A stretch of DNA of 64,000 nt, taken from contig OW818698.1 of NCBI GenBank assembly GCA_942493375.1, positions 7,192,001-7,256,000 on the forward strand, read 5' to 3'. The DNA is from G942493375 sp942493375 (GTDB lineage Bacteria; Armatimonadota; UBA5829). Made by a program: the position numbers and the translations under genes. Positions 18,439 to 28,138 of this stretch are shown here, one piece after another (the first letter of the stretch is position 1; each line of letters opens with the position of its first letter). The notes below the pieces were generated by a model. It saw only the letters and a list, made by a program, of their open reading frames with translations. It was not told the origin of the DNA and did no database searches.

Positions 18439-20442
18439 TTACTGCGTCTTAATCAACCCCATCTTATCAGTCGGAATCGCTTTCAACCCGGTCTTCTTAT
18501 ATGCATCTTTAGTCAAATCAGGAATCCCAGTTTTCGCGTTCACAGTCAACAGAGAACGGTCCGTCGTTACAGTGTTATCTTTGAACTCATTCCCAGGCCG
18601 TGCGATCTCCTCAACAGACTCCCACACTCCACCGATCCCAACATTGTTATTGTATTTGTTACCGGTAGGGTGACCAGGATTCGGTTCATCCATTGCAGTT
18701 GCCAGCCATTTGTATCGAGCATAATATTTGCTCTTGTAATCCACTGCATTCAATCGGTCCTTGAGTGTAGTATCCGTTCCGTCGAAATACGATCTTGCCC
18801 AACCTTCTCCTCTGGCATCAAGGTGAATACTTGGATTGCAGTCGATGAACAGGTTGTTTTCTATATAGTTCTCCCTGCCTCCACCGACCATTGCTGCTCT
18901 GGTCACGTTCTTGAATACATTTCCGTAAACAGTAGTCCCACAGAAGAAGTCATCCAGATAAACACCTACGCAGCCCTTTTCCTCGAATCCATTTATGTCA
19001 TGGAAATAATTGTATTGGATCTTATTGCCAAGCATGCTCCAGTCGCGTCCGGAGTATATCGCACCTGCATCATTGGATTCCATGCAGACTCTATAGATTT
19101 CGTTATACTCCATAACATTCTCATTGCCCCAGAAACCAATAGCCTGGTGTGGAGCATCGTGTATCTTACAACTAGCTATTTTATTGCCGACTCCTCCTAC
19201 GGCAGCGCCTGCAGAATACATTCGCTGGATTCTACCGTAATCGTGAATATGGCACCGCAGCAACTGATGGCTAGCTGGAGTGAGTGTGATCCTGTCTCCA
19301 CCACTGATGCTGATCCCACCGCGTCCTATTCCATACACTTCACAGTCCTGAACAGTGCAGTTAGAACCGCCTGAGACATCAATAGCGCCTCCACCTGTAT
19401 TACGTACAAGGCAGCTGGATATCACCACATCATCGCTTGCAGAAATGTTAATAGCATCCCCCCGTGTAGCTTCGATAAGCAGGTTTTCAAATCGGACATT
19501 AGAGACCTTGCTAGCAGTAATAGCTATCCCAACAACCGATGCAACTACCTTTGCGTTCTTGAGTTCACTTGGAGGCCAGAAATAGAGAATACCCGCATCC
19601 CTGTCCACATACCATTCACCAGGCATATCTATCTCAGAAAGCATGTTGAATGCATAAAAATACTGACCAGGTCGGTATCCATAAGTATGGTAGGGTGGGG
19701 CGATCTTGATAATCTTCTTATCAGTATCGATAGAACCTATTTTATGTCTCTGATCAGACCAGTCCCAGAACCAGTATCCGTGCACCCAGGGATCTTTTTC
19801 CTTGACCCAGCGTGATGGTCTATCCCCAGCATATATGATATCCCCAACACGGTCACCCCAGGTACCTCGAATATCATAAGGTTGATTCTTTATAACATCA
19901 ACTATCTTAGTGAAACCCTCATTAGGCCAGCGGGATAGAGTCATAGGTTTGTCGTTGAAGAACAGTTCCATTCCTCCACCATCCGGAGGACCAAAATCTG
20001 TCATGCCCAGAGATTTTAGGTCAGCCTTAAGCACATTCCCTTTCGCTTTATCATCCAGCATAGAAAGCACATCCGGGTCACTTACCGGTTCAAAGTTACT
20101 TACTCTAACCCCTCCGGAAATCGCCGCACCTTTTATTCCCTTGTAAGTAATGGGGCAAGTCTTTGTGCCAGAGTCAGAGGTTTCCAATTTGAACGTTTGG
20201 TGGATTTGAAGTGGACCAGCAATAATGACATCAATAGGTTTGCTGGATTTCTTCATCTGCCTTATTGTGTCCCGGGCTTTCTCCAGCGTAGCAAATGGTC
20301 TAGTCTTGGCACCTGTCCCTGAATCACTGCCTTTTGGACTTACCCATACCTGAATATTCATAGCATTACCCCGCTGATCAATAACGAAGCTTCCAACTGC
20401 AAGTAGAAAGAGCATAGTGAATATCGCAATACGCCTTTTCAT
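18439..20442 (-). CDS. Exported right-handed parallel beta-helix protein
   Basis: This 667-residue protein has a signal peptide (about 1-27) followed by 'VWVSPKGSDSGTGAKTRPFATLEKARDTI', the classic N-terminal cap of secreted right-handed beta-helix polysaccharide lyases and hydrolases. The middle is a run of short beta-helix coils such as 'VRFENLLIEATRGDAINISASDDVVISSCLVRNTGGGAIDVSGGSNCTVQDCEVYGIG' (about residues 320-380), rich in Asn and Gly turns. Such proteins usually cleave or bind acidic or galactan-type polysaccharides. ATG 20442 follows GGAGG at short distance; GTG 20454 upstream includes that site. I cannot assign a lyase or hydrolase family. Confidence 0.82.
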   Translation of the reverse strand: MKRRIAIFTMLFLLAVGSFVIDQRGNAMNIQVWVSPKGSDSGTGAKTRPFATLEKARDTIRQMKKSSKPIDVIIAGPLQIHQTFKLETSDSGTKTCPITYKGIKGAAISGGVRVSNFEPVSDPDVLSMLDDKAKGNVLKADLKSLGMTDFGPPDGGGMELFFNDKPMTLSRWPNEGFTKIVDVIKNQPYDIRGTWGDRVGDIIYAGDRPSRWVKEKDPWVHGYWFWDWSDQRHKIGSIDTDKKIIKIAPPYHTYGYRPGQYFYAFNMLSEIDMPGEWYVDRDAGILYFWPPSELKNAKVVASVVGIAITASKVSNVRFENLLIEATRGDAINISASDDVVISSCLVRNTGGGAIDVSGGSNCTVQDCEVYGIGRGGISISGGDRITLTPASHQLLRCHIHDYGRIQRMYSAGAAVGGVGNKIASCKIHDAPHQAIGFWGNENVMEYNEIYRVCMESNDAGAIYSGRDWSMLGNKIQYNYFHDINGFEEKGCVGVYLDDFFCGTTVYGNVFKNVTRAAMVGGGRENYIENNLFIDCNPSIHLDARGEGWARSYFDGTDTTLKDRLNAVDYKSKYYARYKWLATAMDEPNPGHPTGNKYNNNVGIGGVWESVEEIARPGNEFKDNTVTTDRSLLTVNAKTGIPDLTKDAYKKTGLKAIPTDKMGLIKTQ

Positions 20443-20507
20443 AAAGACCTCCACCTATCAGTATTCTATGCATAATGAACGCAAAATTTGTCATCCTGAA
20501 TTGAAAC

Positions 20508-20578
20508 ATGTCATCCTGAATGCAATGAAGGATCTGCTGTTCGAAAAATCAGATACTTCATTGCATTCAGGATGACAT
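20508..20578. repeat. GTCATYCTGA hairpin repeat, copy 2 (perfect 23-bp arms)
   Basis: ATGTCATCCTGAATGCAATG plus AAG (20508-20530) is perfectly complementary to 20556-20578. A partial extra left arm (GTCATCCTGAATTGA) lies just before it at 20490. This is the best-preserved member of the family and is likely to fold in RNA and in single-stranded DNA. Confidence 0.9.
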
Positions 20579-20584
20579 TTACAT

Positions 20585-23500
20585 TTACTGGACTTTCGCC
20601 CCCAGCTTATTCATTGCATCAGGCACAATCTCATAACTCTGGTCCAGGCTAATCGATTGCCCCGGCTCAAGCTTTGTAGCCTTCGGGAACAGTTCCAGGT
20701 TAATCCTACCGCCATTTCCGAAGTAGTTGAAATAGGTCAGATCAACCTGATTAGGATTGAACCTGTTGACGATACCTAGTCCGTCTACCCCATCAATAAA
20801 CGCCCATTCCCCGGCGGGTTTGGCAGCGCCTCTCATCCAGATCTCTTTTTCTGAATCAGGATCTTTAGTCACCAAAAGGGATGTTGCACCCCATGTGCCA
20901 TCACCTTTCTTGACTGCCAGATAACCCTTGTTAACCTCAGAAGCCGAGAACTCCGGATGAACCCTGATCCCGGATTCAATAGCAACTGTTGATGCATTCG
21001 TAATTGTGCTCTTAATATTTACTACTGGCTTAGCAGCATCCAGGCTAATTACTCTACTAAACTTTAGTCCATTGGATAGAGTCGCTTCGAGTTTTATTGA
21101 TGTATTCGTCTGCTCTGACACAGTATAAACATCTGACCAACCCGGTGATCTGTATCCCAGGTTGCTGAACTCTTCGTAACCGCCCTGCTTCGGTTGAAGT
21201 GAACCCGGCTTACCATAAACCCGCATCAATTCCTTGTTGGTTGGCAAATATGACATCTTCCATATTCTACCGCCTGCTCCAGGAAGTAATGAGAGTGACA
21301 AGGATGGGTTAGCGAGTTTGATTACCTGCAGGGATTCCCCCTCTTTGTTCAGTGAGTTCAACCAGTTATCCAGGGATGTCCCTTCGTTGATCATCGTCAC
21401 GCCTTCTTTACGTGCGATCTTTTCAAACGCAGCAGCAAGTCCGCCATCTACACGGTTCTTAGGAACAAACAATGTATTTCCATCTTCCACATATCCGCTG
21501 TAGCCCATTGCGATCATTGTATACATGATCGGGAGTCTTGCTACCTGGACACGGTGGAGAAGCCTATCGTCGTTCTTTACAGCATCCTCAGCAGCATCAA
21601 ACAGTTCGTTAGAGCGCTTGATGATCTCCGGAGTCAGGTTCCCTGCCTGAGGACCGGTGTAAATCGTTATGTGCGTGTCTGGATTGTCCTTAACCTGCTT
21701 ATGTATCAGGTTTACATAGCTACGCACAAACGGTCCAGCTTTGCCGAAGTAAGCAGGCAGGAACTCGTCGATAGCTTTGTCTGTATCATAGGTAGGGTCC
21801 CAGAGAGTCTTGGCCATAATCCACGTCCGAAGTTCAGCCATCTCTCCACCCTTGGTATAGTAGTCAGCTTCTTCGTATATTCCTGTAACACCATTGTTAA
21901 TATAGAAATTGATGTTAGGCTTCAAGGAATACAGGTTCGGGAACGGCATTATAGTGTGGGCATAGTTGATTACATAGTCCCATATCCACATTCTCTTGTG
22001 TGTATTGGACCAGTCCTGCATGTCCTTCTTGAACGAAGCATTGAACGGACATGTGTCGAGTGGATGCACAAAACAGCACTCAATGCTGCAGAGCCTGATA
22101 ACCACATTGGGTAAAGGCTTAACGAATTTCGGAGGCTTTCGTGTGTATTGGTAAGCCAGCGTATCGATGATCTTGTCAGGGAATTCATCTTTCACTGCAG
22201 CGGCTATTCCATTGACAAAATGGATTAACGGACCAGACTGGCTGCCTTCTTTTTCTGCAAGCGCCGTGCAGTTGGCACACTGGCAATAGTTCCAGTAGTC
22301 GTTCTGTGAGACAGACACAATAGTCGCAGCCGGATTCGAACGGAACCACTCTTTGACGCTCTCTGTTGCTATCTTCAGCACATCAGGGTTAGTCAGGCAG
22401 AGCTGTGTATTAGATGGTCCAATCCTTATTCCACCCATCTCAGAGAAATATTCAGGATGCTGTGCGTAATATTTCTCCGGTTGGACCAGATAGTTGAATG
22501 TATGCACAAATCCCTGATATCGAATACAGTTACCGTGTTCCTCATCAATATTTGGCTGATTGCCGTTAATCATATTCTTAACAGCCCAATACTGGTTGCA
22601 GGAATGCGGATAGTCTGTTGACCTATGCTCAAGTGGAGGGATATATGTCTTATTAATCTTAGTGATCTTGATTTTTCCTGTGTTAGGAATAACCGAGCAG
22701 TCAGGTGTGAACCACTTGCATCCAAGTGTGTTTTCCAGGAATGAATAGCTGGCGTAAAACACACCGCGTTTATTGCCGGCTAAAATCAGATTGGAGCCGG
22801 AGGTCTTTATTGCAATTCCTTCCAGTCCAAGCTTCTTGAAGTTTACGCCAGCCTTAATAGCAGCAGATGTTTTTCCAAGGAGGAAAGCAGACTTCTTTCC
22901 AACTTTAGATTCAGATGTAATAGGGATAAGGTTTCCAGTAATCTGTTCAAGAACAAGCTGGAAGTCTCTCGCTATACACTTCTCTTGAATAGTTGGTTTG
23001 TTTGGAATGGCAATAACATAGAGTTTTGGACTGACGATCTTATTGCCAATATATATGAGCTTTGAACCCTTGTGAGCAAGTTGATAGTCCAGGTCCTCGC
23101 GTGCCAGTTCGATCCGGTTGATAGTGGAGACAACAACCGCTTTGGTTTCAGGAGTTCCATCAAAAGCCTTTTTCATAGCAGTAGTCGATTTTTCAGCCGT
23201 TGCCAGAATTGCAGTCTTCTGTGAAAGAGATAGACCTTCTGAGTTAGCTACAGGTGCTGCCAACTGGGCGCATGCCTTAGCAGCGGACAGATTCCCCGGC
23301 AGAGCATCAGCAATTTTGGCGACCAACTGAGACTTCTCAGCCGGAGTGAACTTATCCGTCATTTCATTCAGACGGGTATCGGCGTTGTGATAGGTCATCC
23401 CATCGTAACGCACCATATCGATTATATAAGGCACTCGATTAGCCTTATTTGGAGTATTCTTCGCCAGGAAGCAAGCCACATCCGATTTAGTCTTTGCATC

Positions 23501-24109
23501 AGCGTTTACCAGAAGAGCATTGATGCTGTTCAGACTCTTCTTTTTGATGAAGTAGAACCTGGCCAGTAGTTGAATATCGGCATCACTCTTGTTAGGATTC
23601 AACTCGCGCTCTTTCATAGTCTCAGCAGTGCTTTTGATCTTAACAATACTTACATCATCGATCCAGCCAGTGCCATTCTTTCCATTGTGGAAGACTAAAG
23701 GATGGAATGTGATGGTATTTACAGGGCAAACAAAGGTGGCTTCCACTGCCTGCCAGTCGTTAGGGTTTGTTACGAGCGCTTCTGTGTTGAACGCCCAGTC
23801 ATAGGAGTTCCAACTGTAAACATAGAGTGCAACCAGGTTACCAGCTTCACATGAACCCTTGGCATATCCGGTTACACGGTAAGTAGCAAACGGTTCCACT
23901 TTAATCTTCATCTCAGGCATTGGTGTCCAGGCAGTCTGTGCACCAACAGATAGTGTGCCTGCTCTCTCACCAGTTCTGGCCGTACCGGTAACCCCGGACA
24001 TTTCAAAACTGGGATCAGGGAAGATATTCTCAGGAGCAGCCTGGCAAATGGTAACACCGCTAAACACCATAAGCAATACAATTGCAGCAAACAAATACTT
24101 AAATCTCAT
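20585..24109 (-). CDS. Exported DUF4838-type glycosidase-like protein
   Basis: This 1174-residue protein has a signal peptide (1-24), an N-terminal carbohydrate-binding-like beta domain (about 30-150, 'FRVTGYAKGS' type), a helical stretch, then an alpha-glucuronidase-like N domain ('FLLGKTSAAIKAG', 'RGVFYASYSFLENTLGCKWFTP'). The core follows at about 450-800, with 'YYAQHPEYFSEMGG', 'VSVSQNDYWNYCQC', 'SIECCFVHPLDTCPFN' and 'GVTGIYEEADYY', which are hallmarks of DUF4838 proteins related to GH67/GH20 barrels. The last 300 residues are a beta-sandwich ('INLELFPKATKLEPGQSISL'). It is likely to act on uronic-acid or amino-sugar-containing glycans, by family association only. GGAGG lies upstream of ATG 24109. 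Confidence 0.83.
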   Translation of the reverse strand: MRFKYLFAAIVLLMVFSGVTICQAAPENIFPDPSFEMSGVTGTARTGERAGTLSVGAQTAWTPMPEMKIKVEPFATYRVTGYAKGSCEAGNLVALYVYSWNSYDWAFNTEALVTNPNDWQAVEATFVCPVNTITFHPLVFHNGKNGTGWIDDVSIVKIKSTAETMKERELNPNKSDADIQLLARFYFIKKKSLNSINALLVNADAKTKSDVACFLAKNTPNKANRVPYIIDMVRYDGMTYHNADTRLNEMTDKFTPAEKSQLVAKIADALPGNLSAAKACAQLAAPVANSEGLSLSQKTAILATAEKSTTAMKKAFDGTPETKAVVVSTINRIELAREDLDYQLAHKGSKLIYIGNKIVSPKLYVIAIPNKPTIQEKCIARDFQLVLEQITGNLIPITSESKVGKKSAFLLGKTSAAIKAGVNFKKLGLEGIAIKTSGSNLILAGNKRGVFYASYSFLENTLGCKWFTPDCSVIPNTGKIKITKINKTYIPPLEHRSTDYPHSCNQYWAVKNMINGNQPNIDEEHGNCIRYQGFVHTFNYLVQPEKYYAQHPEYFSEMGGIRIGPSNTQLCLTNPDVLKIATESVKEWFRSNPAATIVSVSQNDYWNYCQCANCTALAEKEGSQSGPLIHFVNGIAAAVKDEFPDKIIDTLAYQYTRKPPKFVKPLPNVVIRLCSIECCFVHPLDTCPFNASFKKDMQDWSNTHKRMWIWDYVINYAHTIMPFPNLYSLKPNINFYINNGVTGIYEEADYYTKGGEMAELRTWIMAKTLWDPTYDTDKAIDEFLPAYFGKAGPFVRSYVNLIHKQVKDNPDTHITIYTGPQAGNLTPEIIKRSNELFDAAEDAVKNDDRLLHRVQVARLPIMYTMIAMGYSGYVEDGNTLFVPKNRVDGGLAAAFEKIARKEGVTMINEGTSLDNWLNSLNKEGESLQVIKLANPSLSLSLLPGAGGRIWKMSYLPTNKELMRVYGKPGSLQPKQGGYEEFSNLGYRSPGWSDVYTVSEQTNTSIKLEATLSNGLKFSRVISLDAAKPVVNIKSTITNASTVAIESGIRVHPEFSASEVNKGYLAVKKGDGTWGATSLLVTKDPDSEKEIWMRGAAKPAGEWAFIDGVDGLGIVNRFNPNQVDLTYFNYFGNGGRINLELFPKATKLEPGQSISLDQSYEIVPDAMNKLGAKVQ

Positions 24110-24175
24110 GAACTACAGCCTCCGAAGGGTATTAAAGTTTTATTAACCCAAAGAAGCCCATATTCCTCTGTCTTT

Positions 24176-24424
24176 AGTTGATAGTTGAAAGTGGAAAGTG
24201 GAAAGCGAAGGGAGTGGGTAGTGGAAAGTTGAGAGGTGGAAGTTGAAAGTGATGGATACAGACGTTAGTTGAGTTGAAAGTTAAAAGTGAAGGAAGCAGA
24301 GTTTAGGGTCATGAAGAACGTAACTCTCCACTCTCCACTTTCCACTATCAACTCTCCACTATCAACTTTCAACTATCAACTATCCACTATCAACTTTCAA
24401 CTCTCCACTTTCCACTATCCACTA
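24176..24424. repeat. Giant purine/pyrimidine inverted repeat
   Basis: The left part (24176-24290) is built from GTTGAAAGTGGAAAG-like units and the right part (24325-24424) from CTTTCCACTATCAAC-like units, so the two sides are complementary in many registers. It fills most of the 300-base gap and runs into the last codons of the araD-like gene. No protein is encoded here. The structure would form a long imperfect hairpin on either strand. Confidence 0.85.
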
Positions 24425-25068
24425 GTTTGCCCATACTTCTCCTGATACCTTCGATACCCCCTTTGCACTTCTTCCTCGGGAATTGGAATCGGGGTTCCCT
24501 TCAGCATAGCCAAATGCACAGTCTTAGCCACATCCTCCAGCATTATCGCTGCCTTCAGTGCAGCCTGAGGAGTCGTGCCAACGGCAAACACCCCATGGTT
24601 CTGCATCAAAATAGCCGGAGAGTGCCCAATATTGTCCACCACGCACTCCCCGATCTGTTCCTCACCTATCTGGCAATAAGGGGCACAAGGGATCGGTCCA
24701 CCGAACTCATCCGCAATAGCAGTAAGCACCGCAGGAATAGGCATCCCAATAGCTGCAAAGCTGGTAGCATAATTAGAATGTGTATGCACAACCCCATTGA
24801 TATGCTGCATCCGCCGGTAAACAACCAAATGAGAAGCAGTATCCACCGAAGGCGCCAACTCACTCTCAACAACATTCCCATCAATGTCCACAACACTCAT
24901 TTTCTCAGGTGTAAGCTCCTCAAAAGAAACCCCACTTGGCTTAATAACTATATATCCAGTTACGCAGTCCCGCCCACTGACATTCCCACTGGTCATAGTA
25001 ACCAAATCATTCTTCGGAAGCTCCTTATTCAAATCGCATATAAGTTTTCTTAGTTCAGGTAAAAGCAT
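24415..25068 (-). CDS. araD: L-ribulose-5-phosphate 4-epimerase-like class II aldolase
   Basis: This 217-residue protein has the class II aldolase/adducin fold. Counting from ATG 25068, Asp76 (in PSVDTASH), His95 and His97 (in VVHTHSNY) fall at the same numbers as the catalytic and zinc residues of E. coli AraD. The third zinc His is in 'MQNHGVF' (158). Asp rather than Glu at position 76 favours an epimerase over fuculose-phosphate aldolase. ATG 25095 upstream is possible but disturbs this match and has no ribosome site. The last three residues (TSG) and the stop come from the adjacent GTGGATAG repeat. In the locus it would interconvert pentose phosphates from L-sugars; the exact substrate is inferred. 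Confidence 0.78.
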   Translation of the reverse strand: MLLPELRKLICDLNKELPKNDLVTMTSGNVSGRDCVTGYIVIKPSGVSFEELTPEKMSVVDIDGNVVESELAPSVDTASHLVVYRRMQHINGVVHTHSNYATSFAAIGMPIPAVLTAIADEFGGPIPCAPYCQIGEEQIGECVVDNIGHSPAILMQNHGVFAVGTTPQAALKAAIMLEDVAKTVHLAMLKGTPIPIPEEEVQRGYRRYQEKYGQTSG

Positions 25069-25109
25069 AGTTTTGAGTCGCCTTTCGGTAATCATAGAAA
25101 TATATGATG

Positions 25110-28043
25110 TTACTGTTTACGCTGTAATTCTAGAGTTTCGTTCAATGACTCAATAATGTCAGCATCATCAGGTGACAGAGCTAACCCTTTACGGAGTACA
25201 TTAATTGCTTCCTCATAGCGTCCCAGCTTAATATAAACGTTGCCAAGATCCCAATATCCATCAGATTCTTCAGGTTCAAGCACGATAACTATCTGATATT
25301 CGACAGCCGCATCTTCATATCGCTCTGTATCGTTGTAAATGTTTCCCAGATTGCCATGGGCTTCCGGGATTTCATGATCAAGCCGGATAGCTTCTTTATA
25401 GGCTGCTTCAGCTTTATCCGGCATCCCACTATCTTTATACGCAATTCCAAGGCTGTTCCAAGAAGTATGATCTTCTGGGTCTATATCGATTGCTTTCTGG
25501 TATTCAGATATTGCTTCTTCATATAGATGGGAACCATGAAGAGCTCTTGCAAGCCAGTAATGCGAGTCCGAGTCGTCGGGTGCCAGATCAACGGCTTGTT
25601 GGCATTCAGCCATAGCTTTCTCATGCTCTTCCAGTCTGACATAAGCTTCACCTAATCCGCAGTGTGCATCCGGATCAGACGGATCAAGCTGAATTGCCTT
25701 TAGATACTCTACAGCAGCATCGACATAACGCCTTAAGTACCTATATATGTCCCCAAGATTGTAATGAGGCTCCGGATTCTCAGGATTAAGCCGGATGGCT
25801 TCTTTGTAAGCTGATTCGGCTTCCTCATATTTTTCCCAAGAATCATATGCATTACCAAGACCGTTCCAAAGTCGATCGTCATCGGGCTGTATATCAATCG
25901 CTTCTTTGTAGATTGTAACGGCTTCCTCATTACGCCCAAGATCATCAAGCACTATTCCGAGGCCGTGATAAAAATCATGATCATTAGGATCGATTTCTAT
26001 CGCGCGTTTGTATTCAATTAAAGATTCCTCTAGTTTTCCGATATCATACAAAGCATGAGCCAGATTGTAGTGGTAATTTGGGATTTCAGGATCCAGGCAA
26101 ATAGCTTCGGAGTGTTCTGCAATTGAGTCTTCATAACGACTCATTTCTCCATATACTATTCCAAGACTGTCGTGCAAATTCGGGTCGTTTGGATCATTGG
26201 ATAATCCATTATGTATAATAATATTCGCTTCTTCCAGTTTGCCAAGTTTCGTATAGGCTTCGGCTAAACTTACATATAAATCCGAATTATTTGGTGACAA
26301 TGTTACACCTGCATTGAAAATACTGACAGCGTTCTCATATTGTCCCATATCAGAATAAACATCACCTAGCCAGTAATATGAATCCGAATCATCAGGATCA
26401 AGACGTATGGCTTCTTGATAAGCTTCAACTGCCTCATGAAATTTACCTAAAGATTTCAGTGTAAATCCAAGACTTACCCAATTTGTGGTACGGTCAGGTT
26501 CTAGCTCTATAGCTTTCATGTAGGCAGAATTAGCCTCTTCATAATGTTCCATGTCGCAGAGTGTTTCACCCAGACCGCTGTAGAGATAAGGGTTGTCTGG
26601 TGCAATCTCCAATCCTGAATGGAAGACTTCAAGTGCCTCATCATATTTCCCCAGTTCTGATAAAGCTCTACCCAATCCCCAATGTGCATCCGGTTCATTT
26701 GGATCAAGTTCAAGTGCTTTCTTGAACTCTTCTATTGCATCTTCATAACGCTCTTCATCTAGGAACAATATGCCAATATTATAATGAGGTTCCGGATCTG
26801 CTGGATCAAGACTAATGGCTTTATGATAAGCTACTTCAGCCTGTTCAAGCATTCCAGAATACTTAAGTGCGAATCCAAGACAATTCCAGAGCAAACACTC
26901 ATCCGGGCGAATATCGATGGCATTCTGATAAGCATCTAAGGCATCCTGATGGCGTTCCATATCCGTGTAGACATTACCAAGCCATCGATATACATCCGCG
27001 TCAGGTTCAAACCGCAATGATGCTTGATACTCTGCCGCAGCATCCTCATATCTCTTAGTATCTTTGTACAGATTCCCCAAATTGCTATGAGGCTCAGGAC
27101 TCTCAGGATCAAGCCGGATAGCTTCTTTATAAGCTGCTTCAGCCTTATCCAACATCCCAGAATCCTTATAAGCTATCCCCATACTGTTCCAGTTAGCATC
27201 ATCATCCGGATCAATATCGATTGCTTTCTGGTAAGCAGATATTGCCTCCTCATATAACTCTGCATCATGGAGAGCTCTGGCCAGCCAGTATTGGTTATCC
27301 AGATCGTCTGGGTCCAGTTCGACTGCACGTTTGTATTCTGAAATCGCATCCTCTAAGCGTCCTTGTTTCTTGTAGACTATTCCCAGACTATAATGAAGAT
27401 CAGGCTTATCCGGATTGATTTGGATTGCTTTTTGGTAGGCTTCAATAGCCTCTTGGATGCGTTCCATTCGGTTATAGACTTTGCCTAAATTAAAGTGTGG
27501 TTCTTGATTTGTTGGATCGAGCCTGATTGCTTCCAAATAAGCTGCTTCAGCTTCCATATATCTCTCACAGGATTTCAGCGCAATCCCAAGATTATTCCAG
27601 AGAGCATCGTCGGTAGGTTCATTATCAGCAACTACTTGATAGACAGGTATTGCTTCCTCATAGCGTTCTAGGTCACAAAGGGAATCACCCAAATATCTAT
27701 ATAAGTCCATATCATCCGGCTGCAACTCAATAGCCTTTCGGTATGCAGATACTGATTCTTCATAATGTTCTAAATCATAAAGAGCATCCGCCAACCCTCC
27801 ATACGACCGTGTACTCCGGGATCCCAATGCAATAGCTTTACGAAAAGCCTCTTCCGACTTCTTATACTCCTCATTCAGATAGTAAGCCCGTGCGAGTTTA
27901 TTCAACACCTCGATATCACCAAGCTTTCTAGATAGCTGTGATTCAAGAGCCGTGATAATCTCCCCAAGCTTATCAGAATAATCGTCGAGATCATCCAGAG
28001 CATCCAGATCAGCATAGCTATAGTAATGAATGTCTGAACTCAT
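25110..28043 (-). CDS. Giant TPR-repeat protein
   Basis: This 977-residue protein has no signal peptide or enzymatic domain. After a short acidic N-terminus it is composed of about 27-28 tandem tetratricopeptide repeats (consensus '..YxEAIxAYxKAIxLDPDDxxxxxxLGxxY'). Variants marked 'WNxLG' and 'EPHYNLG' recur every three to six repeats. Some blocks are near duplicates, for example the pair of repeats containing 'YKDSGMLDKAEAAYKEAIRL' and 'YKDSGMPDKAEAAYKEAIRL' about 500 residues apart. GGAGG precedes ATG 28043. TPR solenoids bind other proteins; a scaffold role in the cytoplasm is likely. Its presence between araD and sugar dehydrogenases is unexplained. Confidence 0.92.
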   Translation of the reverse strand: MSSDIHYYSYADLDALDDLDDYSDKLGEIITALESQLSRKLGDIEVLNKLARAYYLNEEYKKSEEAFRKAIALGSRSTRSYGGLADALYDLEHYEESVSAYRKAIELQPDDMDLYRYLGDSLCDLERYEEAIPVYQVVADNEPTDDALWNNLGIALKSCERYMEAEAAYLEAIRLDPTNQEPHFNLGKVYNRMERIQEAIEAYQKAIQINPDKPDLHYSLGIVYKKQGRLEDAISEYKRAVELDPDDLDNQYWLARALHDAELYEEAISAYQKAIDIDPDDDANWNSMGIAYKDSGMLDKAEAAYKEAIRLDPESPEPHSNLGNLYKDTKRYEDAAAEYQASLRFEPDADVYRWLGNVYTDMERHQDALDAYQNAIDIRPDECLLWNCLGFALKYSGMLEQAEVAYHKAISLDPADPEPHYNIGILFLDEERYEDAIEEFKKALELDPNEPDAHWGLGRALSELGKYDEALEVFHSGLEIAPDNPYLYSGLGETLCDMEHYEEANSAYMKAIELEPDRTTNWVSLGFTLKSLGKFHEAVEAYQEAIRLDPDDSDSYYWLGDVYSDMGQYENAVSIFNAGVTLSPNNSDLYVSLAEAYTKLGKLEEANIIIHNGLSNDPNDPNLHDSLGIVYGEMSRYEDSIAEHSEAICLDPEIPNYHYNLAHALYDIGKLEESLIEYKRAIEIDPNDHDFYHGLGIVLDDLGRNEEAVTIYKEAIDIQPDDDRLWNGLGNAYDSWEKYEEAESAYKEAIRLNPENPEPHYNLGDIYRYLRRYVDAAVEYLKAIQLDPSDPDAHCGLGEAYVRLEEHEKAMAECQQAVDLAPDDSDSHYWLARALHGSHLYEEAISEYQKAIDIDPEDHTSWNSLGIAYKDSGMPDKAEAAYKEAIRLDHEIPEAHGNLGNIYNDTERYEDAAVEYQIVIVLEPEESDGYWDLGNVYIKLGRYEEAINVLRKGLALSPDDADIIESLNETLELQRKQ

Positions 28044-28071
28044 GACTTTATTCCTCCCTGAAAATGTGATT

Positions 28072-28118
28072 ACTCCTCCCGTTCGCCCTGAGCCTGTCGA
28101 AGGGTGAACGGGAGGAGT
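28072..28118. repeat. Inverted repeat, GTTCGCCCT type
   Basis: ACTCCTCCCGTTCGCCCT (28072-28089) pairs with AGGGTGAACGGGAGGAGT (28101-28118) with one mismatch, around a loop reading GAGCCTGTCGA. It fills the gap between the TPR gene and the dehydrogenase gene. Similar GTTCGCCCTGAGCCTGTCGAAGG elements are widely seen between genes in environmental bacteria. Confidence 0.85.
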
Positions 28119-28138
28119 AGTTTAAAGGTGATACAGAA

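Noticed and set aside
18670..19374. Long plus-strand frame of 234 codons opposite the beta-helix gene
   Set aside because: It is antisense to clear beta-helix coils and has no ribosome site or known motif.
24176..24424. The simple repeat as a CRISPR array
   Set aside because: Units are short, variable, without unique spacers and inverted in the second half; no cas gene is nearby.
24415..25068. The class II aldolase as L-fuculose-phosphate aldolase
   Set aside because: Position 76 is Asp as in ribulose-phosphate 4-epimerase, where the aldolase has Glu at the matching site; the fucosidase-like neighbour is not enough to overrule this.
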